Shown here piece after piece: positions 5,499 to 10,431 of a DNA stretch of 10,431 nucleotides. The notes under the pieces are model-generated. The model searched no databases and was not told the DNA's origin. It was given only the letters and a program-made list of their open reading frames with translations. The stretch's first letter is position 1. The number at the start of each line of letters is the position of its first letter. Position numbers and translations under genes: made by a program. Origin of the DNA: Thermoplasmata archaeon (GTDB lineage: Archaea; Thermoplasmatota; Thermoplasmata; Sysuiplasmatales; Sysuiplasmataceae); contig JAJYOM010000048.1 in NCBI GenBank assembly GCA_021796175.1, forward strand, positions 1 to 10,431. The letters are read 5' to 3'.

Positions 5499-7592
5499 CT
5501 ATGGTTTCTTCAGTATCATTGGAACGCCTACTCCGGTGAGGTAGTTGTTTGCCTGCGGGTTCGATGTTGCGAATGCTGATGAAGTAACTATATCATAAAC
5601 AGTGAAGTGCCCGATTAGCACTGTCAGGTTTGCAATTGGAATGTAGCTGTTGTTGATCGCGTCGTAGAGTTTCATGCCCGTTGTGAGGTTACCGAGCATC
5701 ACAGGCATGGCAACTCCGCTCTGGGTTATTGCGTACAGCGGCTGGTGTGTCATGCCAGACACAAATAGCAGTCCATTGTTGATATTGACTATCTGCGTCA
5801 CGTTCGTTATCGTTATGGACTGAATTGTTCCGGTTGTGAGGCTAATTGTCGAAAGACTGGTTTGCAGTATATCATAGGAGAGTAGCTTTTCTCCAACGGA
5901 TAGATATTGCACAGGTACCTTCATACCGTCGGCAAGGTAGACCAGAGTGCCGTAGAGTACGCAGCCACTGCCTCCGCCCCCTCCTCCTGAAGACACAGGA
6001 GTCAAACCGAAATTCTGGGTGTATGAGCTGCCGGTTGCGAAGTTAAAGCTCTGTTCCTGACCATTGAAATTTGAAGCACTTACCTCGATGGTGTAAGTGT
6101 TGGAGACGGGAAAGTAAAATGTATAGTATCCTTGGCCGTTTGTGCTAGTTGATATGGCTCCTGCGCTGTCACCTAGAGAGAGTTGCGCACCGGAAATTGG
6201 GTAATTGTTGCTAGCGTCGTAAACCTCGCCGGTGACTTTGCCGGATGGCAGCACTAACGGATCGCCAGAATTAATCGTGTAATTTGAGCCCGCAGCCGGA
6301 AGACTCCCAATGTCGTAGTTGCCAATAGAGGAGGTACCAAGGGGGTTTGTATATGAAGCATCGAGGGTGTATGTGGCACCGGGCCTCGCAAAGAAATGCC
6401 AGTAACCATTGGAGTCCGTATGAACCACGAAGTTGTTGTATGCCCCATTATAATATTGACTGAGCGTTACATTTGCTCCCCCGATTGGTCCTGCTCCATA
6501 ATCCACCCAGCCCCCAATGGAAACAGACGGGACTATTTGTATGCCATAGCTGACAGAGGCTGCGTTTGCAGTATATTGGCCAAATTGTGAATTCCAGCCG
6601 GCAAACTGGTTTGTTGCGTTCAGGTAGAGAGTGTTGATCGAGCTTTCAATTGAATTCATTTGCGTGGAGCCAACGGTGAATCCGTTGACCTGCAGTTGAG
6701 TGCCGGTAGTTCCCATGAACTCATCTTCATAGGCATAATTTGAAGAACCGCTGATTGATGTGCCGGAATAGTTTTCTAGCTGTTGCCATCCTCCTGCTGC
6801 ACTGTTTCCCGGACCACCTGCATATGCGGGATGACTGCTGGTTTGCAACATTCCATCGATGGTGTAATAGTCGCTGACCATCATAAGTGCCCCGCCAATA
6901 ATGAAGCCGTATACAGGGATAAAACTCGCGGCATATGCAGCACCTGCCAATCCCAGTTGAGTGTAGACTTCACTGCCCGTGGTCGATTGGCCCGAAGGCT
7001 GAGATACGTTCGTCATGTTGATGCCGTTGTCATAGTTGTAAAGCGGGCTTACCCCCCAATTACTGTTGTCAGCCTGCATTTGACCAGTCAGTTTTTGAAA
7101 TGTAACTCCGTTGATCGGCCCATTTGTAGCCAGTTGAGAGTCGGCTGGTGCACTCCAGTAGATTTGAACTTGAAACTCATTGTTGTCTTGATTGATAAAA
7201 CCATAATGTGAAACAACTGGGTAATTTGTGCTGAGATTGATGCCGACTACGTTCGCCAAATCGTACTTACTATTTGTAGAGCTGTATGCCTGACTGGCGC
7301 TCTCATAAGAGAGGGAGGACTTTCCAGAGAGTGCAAAAGTGGTATTATCCATAGTCGGATATATCGATTCATTGCTAGGAGTAAGCCATCCATCCTGGAA
7401 CAAATATGGTACCGGTGGAGCTGAGGCGGCCTTGGCCAAAGTGACTGTACCCGGAATCGCAAGAAATGCAACAGAAACACCTCCCACCACAAACAGCCAA
7501 CAAACTACCAATGAGGATATCCCTTTCAATCGGGTGTGCCTACTAGTTCCTTCATTCCATTTTGCCTTCGAGCAGTCGATTTCGTTACCCAA
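5499..7592 (-). CDS. Exported protein with two regulatory-like beta domains and a C-terminal Hint autoprocessing domain
   Basis: This protein has 697 residues. A basic segment is followed by a hydrophobic signal or anchor (about 24-50), then an Asn/Ser/Tyr-rich outer region with some 13 sequons over the whole protein. A second hydrophobic, Gly/Ala-rich stretch at 213-240 (LAGAAYAASFIPVYGFIIGG) is embedded in it. Residues ~357-448 and 450-533 fit two carboxypeptidase-regulatory-like (CnaB-like) domains, the second with the usual NGQGYYTF turn. A linker of six glycines (536-541) leads to C544, which opens a Hint domain. Visible Hint parts are CVLYGTLVYLADGM (block A), VQYLSVGEKLLSYD, a block-B-like SGMTHQPLYAI with T615 and H616, and VYDIVT near 665-670. 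The end (NNYLTGVGVPMILKKP) has no His-Asn, so N-S acyl shift at C544 and release of the N-terminal part are plausible, but intein splicing is not. The start is TTG with AAGGAGG 9 nt upstream; no in-frame ATG is available nearby. Confidence 0.85.
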   Translation of the reverse strand: MGNEIDCSKAKWNEGTSRHTRLKGISSLVVCWLFVVGGVSVAFLAIPGTVTLAKAASAPPVPYLFQDGWLTPSNESIYPTMDNTTFALSGKSSLSYESASQAYSSTNSKYDLANVVGINLSTNYPVVSHYGFINQDNNEFQVQIYWSAPADSQLATNGPINGVTFQKLTGQMQADNSNWGVSPLYNYDNGINMTNVSQPSGQSTTGSEVYTQLGLAGAAYAASFIPVYGFIIGGALMMVSDYYTIDGMLQTSSHPAYAGGPGNSAAGGWQQLENYSGTSISGSSNYAYEDEFMGTTGTQLQVNGFTVGSTQMNSIESSINTLYLNATNQFAGWNSQFGQYTANAASVSYGIQIVPSVSIGGWVDYGAGPIGGANVTLSQYYNGAYNNFVVHTDSNGYWHFFARPGATYTLDASYTNPLGTSSIGNYDIGSLPAAGSNYTINSGDPLVLPSGKVTGEVYDASNNYPISGAQLSLGDSAGAISTSTNGQGYYTFYFPVSNTYTIEVSASNFNGQEQSFNFATGSSYTQNFGLTPVSSGGGGGGSGCVLYGTLVYLADGMKVPVQYLSVGEKLLSYDILQTSLSTISLTTGTIQSITITNVTQIVNINNGLLFVSGMTHQPLYAITQSGVAMPVMLGNLTTGMKLYDAINNSYIPIANLTVLIGHFTVYDIVTSSAFATSNPQANNYLTGVGVPMILKKP

Positions 7593-7601
7593 CTATATCG
7601 G

Positions 7602-7608
7602 CCTCCTT
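7602..7608 (-). promoter_or_regulatory. Shine-Dalgarno that supports the TTG start of the Hint-protein gene
   Basis: AAGGAGG on the minus strand is separated by 9 nt from TTG at 7590-7592. The nearest upstream ATG (7618-7620) reads ATG-AGT-TAG and cannot serve. The basic-then-hydrophobic N-terminus begins soon after the TTG, as expected for an export signal. Confidence 0.6.
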
Positions 7609-7663
7609 AGCCTAACTCATCACCACTCGACGAAAGCGGTGTTGTTGCAGAAACTGAAAGATA

Positions 7664-7673
7664 GTATTTATTC
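7664..7673 (-). promoter_or_regulatory. Likely TATA-region promoter of the Hint-protein cluster
   Basis: GAATAAATAC on the minus strand lies ~75 nt before the TTG start. A transcript beginning ~25 nt downstream would carry a leader of roughly 45-50 nt that includes the Shine-Dalgarno. The same 10-mer precedes top6B at a similar distance. It is the only promoter-like element seen for the cluster of genes down to 4197, although the 92-nt gap at 5407-5498 could hide another. Confidence 0.4.
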
Positions 7674-7954
7674 GTAACGATTTATTTTCGCATGCTAAAC
7701 AATCTGAAGCTAGCGAAGCTTATTTGAGGGAACTCATGCTAGTCGAGTGTGGCTTCGACCATTTACTGGGAACCTGCAGCGGTCACGCGCTTCATGGATG
7801 TTTATCAGTAATCTTTCTTAATAAACGACCATATTGTTTCATTTCGATTGAGACTGGAAGCCGGACGACAAGTCATGAGAGCTCACCATCCCTTGCAGCG
7901 GATATACTGTAGCGGCCCACTATGAAGTAAGCGCACCGTTTGAGCCGAATCACT
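7674..7954. other. Intergenic stretch with no recognised gene
   Basis: The only frames here are short and lack start signals. No tRNA, CRISPR array or terminator was recognised. It lies between the promoter of the Hint cluster and repeat copy B. Confidence 0.4.
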
Positions 7955-8038
7955 CCACGTCCGCCTGACAGAAGTTCAGGCACGATTCACCGGGTTTACT
8001 TTCTGCATACTTCCCTGGCCAAGTGGCGAGAGTCGAGG
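7955..8038 (+). repeat. Diverged direct repeat, copy B
   Basis: This is the partner of 3927-4010, in the same orientation 4028 bp away, about 79% identical over 84 ungapped bases. Its right end lies 21 bp from the target duplication of the insertion sequence. The two copies flank the whole 4197-7673 secreted-protein cluster. If the insertion is removed, the plus-strand reading through this copy ends after only a few more codons, so the insertion did not obviously break a long gene. Confidence 0.7.
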
Positions 8039-8059
8039 TTTCCGCCGAAATGGCCGATC

Positions 8060-8068
8060 ATCGAGACG
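8060..8068 (+). repeat. Target-site duplication, left copy
   Basis: ATCGAGACG stands immediately outside the left terminal inverted repeat and recurs exactly at 9405-9413 outside the right one. A 9-bp duplication shows that the element arrived by transposition. One further matching base (C) makes the exact length 9 or 10. Confidence 0.9.
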
Positions 8069-8085
8069 GGCTGTGGGACACTATT
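8069..8085 (+). repeat. Left terminal inverted repeat of the insertion sequence
   Basis: GGCTGTGGGACACTATT is the exact reverse complement of 9388-9404. The TAG stop of the small minus-strand gene (8081-8083) falls within it. Confidence 0.92.
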
Positions 8086-8269
8086 GTTCGTCCCTTTTCT
8101 CTCCTTCCGACTTTGTAATTATCACGTAGACTCTCCTGCCCATGTACCGCCTCGGCACATCTGCTTTGGCGGATGTGCCTTGAGGCGTGACTGTTCTCTC
8201 CAGAATCCCTTCTATCTCGTCATCTGTAATTGTCATCTTGTTGTTGAGAACAAATATCTTCCTGCTCAC
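8081..8269 (-). CDS. DUF2080-like transposon-encoded small protein
   Basis: This 62-residue protein resembles archaeal DUF2080 proteins, which are commonly encoded within insertion sequences. The diagnostic part is residues ~22-53: ILERTVTPQGTSAKADVPRR followed by YMGRRVYVIITK. It has the form of an AbrB-like swapped-hairpin strand-loop-strand (the 'GTSA.v.VPk.y.GrrV.Vi' pattern). The start is GTG at 8267-8269. A TATA-like TTTATTAC centred ~26 nt upstream fits leaderless translation; an alternative ATG is codon 12. The role is unknown; DNA binding at the element's central palindrome or ends, to regulate or assist the transposase, is an inference from fold and position. It is transcribed away from the transposase. 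Confidence 0.8.
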   Translation of the reverse strand: MSRKIFVLNNKMTITDDEIEGILERTVTPQGTSAKADVPRRYMGRRVYVIITKSEGEKRDEQ

Positions 8270-8290
8270 AGACGGTAAATGCAGCGGTAA

Positions 8291-8321
8291 GTAATAAAGA
8301 TGTCTATAGACATGTTTATAT
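8291..8321. promoter_or_regulatory. Divergent promoter region of the insertion sequence with central palindrome
   Basis: A leftward TATA-like TTTATTAC (8291-8298, minus) and a rightward TTTATAT (8315-8321, plus) flank a perfect 14-bp palindrome ATGTCTATAGACAT (8300-8313). TATA-to-start distances are ~26 nt to the GTG at 8269 and ~28 nt to the ATG at 8346. This matches leaderless transcripts in both directions. The palindrome is a natural site for a dimeric regulator acting on both promoters. Confidence 0.55.
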
Positions 8322-8345
8322 CCGTGCCGGTTATGCTGTAATCAA

Positions 8346-9386
8346 ATGACGAGAATTTCGAGTGATGACATACAGCGCAAACTGCGTGAGATAGACGACT
8401 ACCTTGGCAAGAAATATGTGCTCGAGCATCCGCCGGGCAAGAGGGACTGGCGCACATACGAGCAGCAGTTTGCGTTGAGGATCAGGACGGCGATGAACGA
8501 GCTTGATCCGCTCATACACCATGCGGTGTCTGCAATTCACATTGTGCAGGGACCGGGACATCCATACTCGCTGACACTCGAACAGAGGGTGAAGCTGCTG
8601 CTCATAAAGCAGCTCGTTGGCGAGAGCAACCGCATGTTCGCCAACATGCTTGTCATGTATTCGATGCTCTCCGGCATCGATGTGTCGTACAAGACCGTCG
8701 AACGGCTGTATTCGGATGAGGAGGTGCAGCTGGCGATACACAATCTGCATGTACTCATGATCGGCAGGAAGGGTATACGGGATTCCGGTGCAACCGGGGA
8801 CGGAACAGGTTATTCACTGAGTGTCAAGAAGAACTACGAGTCACATGCACAGAAGCTCAAGGATCTTGCAAAGGAGAATCCGGGGAAGGATGCAGAGAAC
8901 GGCGCAGCTGCTGCGCCGAAGGAGCATAAGAGGCGCCTTTTTGCATACTCCTTTGCACTGATGGATCTGAAAACAAGAATGTACGTTGCATTCGGCTCGA
9001 GCATGAAATCAGAGAGGGAGGCGTTCGACAGGGCAGTGTGCCTCCTCTCATCCCTGGACATCGAGGTGTCTTCCGTCAGACTCGACAGATACTATTCCTC
9101 ACCGTCATACGTGGACGGGTTCGGCAATGCGAAGGTGTACATCATACCGAAGAGCAATGCGACACTGAACGGCTCGCTGAATTGGAAGCACACCATGAAG
9201 GACTTTGTCGAAAACACGATGGAGTACCTCGGAGAGTATCATCAGAGAAGCAACTCGGAATCGGGCTTCTCTGCGGACAAGAAGATGCTTGGATGGAACA
9301 TAGCGCAGAAGAGAAGTGACAGGATAGACAATGCGTTATTCTGCACCGGCGTGTGGCATAATCTGTTCAATATGGGAAGACCATAG
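8346..9386 (+). CDS. DDE transposase of the insertion sequence
   Basis: This 346-residue protein has a full set of DDE catalytic residues: D152 in SGATGDGTGYSL, D247 in SVRLDRYYSSPSYVDGFG, and E305 in YHQRSNSESGFSADKK. The last has the Y..RS..E..FS..K layout typical of IS4/IS5-like folds. The N-terminal ~140 residues are helical and charged and probably bind the terminal repeats. A Lys/Glu/Ala-rich insert (about 168-196) separates the first and second catalytic strands. The ATG at 8346 is ~28 nt downstream of a TATA-like element, so the mRNA is probably leaderless. The TAG ends one base before the right terminal repeat. No frameshift or early stop is seen. The exact IS family is not certain. 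Confidence 0.92.
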   Translation: MTRISSDDIQRKLREIDDYLGKKYVLEHPPGKRDWRTYEQQFALRIRTAMNELDPLIHHAVSAIHIVQGPGHPYSLTLEQRVKLLLIKQLVGESNRMFANMLVMYSMLSGIDVSYKTVERLYSDEEVQLAIHNLHVLMIGRKGIRDSGATGDGTGYSLSVKKNYESHAQKLKDLAKENPGKDAENGAAAAPKEHKRRLFAYSFALMDLKTRMYVAFGSSMKSEREAFDRAVCLLSSLDIEVSSVRLDRYYSSPSYVDGFGNAKVYIIPKSNATLNGSLNWKHTMKDFVENTMEYLGEYHQRSNSESGFSADKKMLGWNIAQKRSDRIDNALFCTGVWHNLFNMGRP

Positions 9387-9387
9387 A

Positions 9388-9404
9388 AATAGTGTCCCAC
9401 AGCC
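9388..9404 (-). repeat. Right terminal inverted repeat of the insertion sequence
   Basis: AATAGTGTCCCACAGCC mirrors 8069-8085 with no mismatch. The transposase TAG ends at 9386. Confidence 0.92.
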
Positions 9405-9413
9405 ATCGAGACG
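9405..9413 (+). repeat. Target-site duplication, right copy
   Basis: ATCGAGACG matches 8060-8068 exactly and follows the right terminal repeat with no gap. Confidence 0.9.
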
Positions 9414-9419
9414 ATAAAG

Positions 9420-9427
9420 TTATTATA
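9420..9427 (+). promoter_or_regulatory. Possible TATA element upstream of the DRG-type GTPase
   Basis: TTATTATA lies 6 bp beyond the target duplication. It would start a transcript near 9450 with a ~120-nt leader. Another AT-rich stretch (CTTAAATTTG, 9551-9560) is only ~18 nt from the ATG, too close for the usual TATA spacing if 9573 is the start. Which one is used cannot be told from sequence. Confidence 0.25.
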
Positions 9428-9559
9428 CGCATAATCATGAAATACAGTCTGAACAATGCCGGCGTCGAACCGTGCGGCAGAAGGCAGGGATGTACGAGAG
9501 ACCATGCGGAAAGCTTCCTGCATGAAACATTTCGGCATCGTCATGCGGGACTTAAATTT

Positions 9560-9563
9560 GGAG
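9560..9563 (+). promoter_or_regulatory. Shine-Dalgarno of the DRG-type GTPase gene
   Basis: GGAG is followed by 9 nt and the ATG at 9573-9575, supporting this start. Confidence 0.5.
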
Positions 9564-9572
9564 TAAATTCGG

Positions 9573-10431
9573 ATGCCAAACCCGGAAGAACAGATCAAGG
9601 AAATTGAAGAAGAAATAAAGAACACGCCGTACAACAAGAAGTCGCAGCATCACATCGGTCTCCTTAAGGCAAAGATGGCGAGGCTGCGCCTGGAGACGGA
9701 GAAAAGGAAGTCGGCGGGCGGTGGCGGCGACGGCTACAGCATAAAGAAATCTGGAAATGCTACAGTTGCGCTTGTCGGCTTTCCTTCGGTTGGAAAGTCC
9801 ACTGTGCTGAACAGGATAACAAATGCGGAGAGCGAGGTCGGGGCCTATGCCTTCACAACACTTACTGTCATCCCCGGGCTCCTGGAATACTGCGGCGCGA
9901 AGATCCAGGTTCTCGACCTCCCCGGACTAATCAAGGACGCGTCAAAGGGAAAAGGCAGGGGAAGGGAAGTGATTTCCGTCGTCAGGACGGCAGACCTGAT
10001 CATTTTGATGGTGGATATCTATGAACACAATGTTTCTGTCCTCGTCAATGAGCTCTTCATGAGCGGAATCAGACTCAATACGCGCCCGCCCAACATAGCT
10101 ATTGCAAAGAAAAGCAGGGGAGGCATTAATGTCAGCTACACTGTGCAGGATCCTATTCTCTCGGAAAAGGATGTAAAGGGTATACTGGGCGAGTTCGGCA
10201 TCTACAACGCTGACGTCGTGGTGAGGGAGAATGTCGACGCGGACGGCCTGATAGATGTCATCACAGCCAACAGGACGTACGTGCCTGCATTCGTCTGCAT
10301 CAACAAGGTCGACCTGACGGATGCAGAGTCTCTTGCAAGGGTGACGAGGAAGCTGAAGGATTTTGATCCGCTCCCGATGTCGGCAGAGAAGAATATCGGC
10401 CTCGAGGAACTTAAGAGGAGGATTTACGAAA
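9573..10431 (+). CDS. drg: DRG-family (Obg-related) GTP-binding protein, N-terminal part (runs off window)
   Basis: About 286 codons are present of the ~365 usual for archaeal DRG proteins, which are TRAFAC-class GTPases linked to ribosomes and translation. The N-terminal helical region (1-45) includes the conserved KNTPYNKKSQHHIGLLKAKMARLR stretch in shortened form here: NTPYNKKSQHHIGLLKAK. G-motifs are clear: G1 GFPSVGKS (69-76), the Thr-rich G2 AFTTLTV (93-99), G3 DLPGL (115-119), G4 NKVD (244-247) and G5 SAEK (270-273). The Gly/Arg-rich KGKGRGRE (125-132) after G3 is typical of DRG. The region between G3 and G4 holds the S5D2L-like insert (about 165-235). The C-terminal TGS domain is expected beyond the window. 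The insertion sequence ends 168 bp upstream. Confidence 0.95.
   Translation, partial: MPNPEEQIKEIEEEIKNTPYNKKSQHHIGLLKAKMARLRLETEKRKSAGGGGDGYSIKKSGNATVALVGFPSVGKSTVLNRITNAESEVGAYAFTTLTVIPGLLEYCGAKIQVLDLPGLIKDASKGKGRGREVISVVRTADLIILMVDIYEHNVSVLVNELFMSGIRLNTRPPNIAIAKKSRGGINVSYTVQDPILSEKDVKGILGEFGIYNADVVVRENVDADGLIDVITANRTYVPAFVCINKVDLTDAESLARVTRKLKDFDPLPMSAEKNIGLEELKRRIYE

Larger units (their letters stand above)
8069..9404 (+). mobile_element. Complete insertion sequence, 1336 bp, with DDE transposase and divergent DUF2080-type gene
   Basis: The element is bounded by perfect 17-bp terminal inverted repeats (8069-8085 and 9388-9404, outer end GGCTGTGGGACAC) and flanked by a 9-bp direct duplication. 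It holds two genes transcribed outward from a central promoter region: a 62-residue DUF2080-like protein to the left and a 346-residue DDE transposase to the right. The stop codon of the left gene lies inside the left repeat, and that of the transposase lies one base before the right repeat. Size, two-gene content and long target duplication are compatible with the archaeal ISA1214-like group of unclassified ISs, but I cannot confirm the family. Intact ends, intact frames and an unaltered duplication point to a recent, perhaps still mobile, copy. Confidence 0.93.

Noticed and set aside
7836..7854. Sequence GTTTCATTTCGATTGAGAC resembling part of a CRISPR repeat
   Set aside because: It occurs once, with no regularly spaced copies and no cas gene in the window.
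7940..8278. Plus-strand frame of 112 codons through repeat copy B into the insertion sequence
   Set aside because: It crosses the transposon boundary and runs antisense to the DUF2080-like gene, so it is not a natural gene. Only its repeat-derived peptide is of note.

Overview
The window looks like a piece of a Thermoplasmata-type archaeal chromosome. It carries the B subunit of topoisomerase VI, a DRG-family GTPase, an archaeal transposon with a DUF2080-type partner gene, a VapBC pair, and promoters of archaeal type (AT-rich TATA elements about 25 nt before leaderless starts, mixed with Shine-Dalgarno-led genes). Several secreted or membrane proteins are rich in N-x-S/T sequons, as in archaea with a glycosylated cell surface. 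The assignment below the domain level is an inference from gene content; no marker in the window settles the genus.

Left end (1-2360, minus strand): the N-terminal ~423 codons of top6B, preceded in the same direction by a four-helix membrane protein with an extracytoplasmic domain and a C-terminal cytoplasmic zinc ribbon. Next (2361-3141) comes a decayed plus-strand gene fragment with an intact Walker A motif. Then (3142-3840, minus) there is a VapB/VapC toxin-antitoxin pair whose promoter holds interleaved palindromes over its TATA element.

Centre (4197-7673, minus): this is the most interesting part. A 697-residue exported protein has two carboxypeptidase-regulatory-like beta domains, a glycine linker, and a C-terminal Hint (intein/hedgehog-type autoprocessing) domain that lacks an intein-like C-terminal His-Asn. 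It is followed on the same strand by three tightly linked frames: a 34-36 residue ORF, a 110-residue unknown with a strong Shine-Dalgarno sequence, and a 255-257 residue membrane-anchored extracytoplasmic protein. The three are joined by GTGA and ATGA stop/start overlaps. Two diverged direct repeats (3927-4010 and 7955-8038, about 79% identical without gaps) bracket this cluster. The cluster may act as one unit making processed surface or secreted proteins, but no known system is recognised.

Right end (8060-9413): a complete insertion sequence of 1336 bp with perfect 17-bp terminal inverted repeats and a 9-bp target duplication. It carries a DDE transposase and a divergently transcribed DUF2080-like small protein, with a 14-bp palindrome between the two promoters. 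The insertion lies just upstream of a DRG-type GTPase gene that runs off the window.
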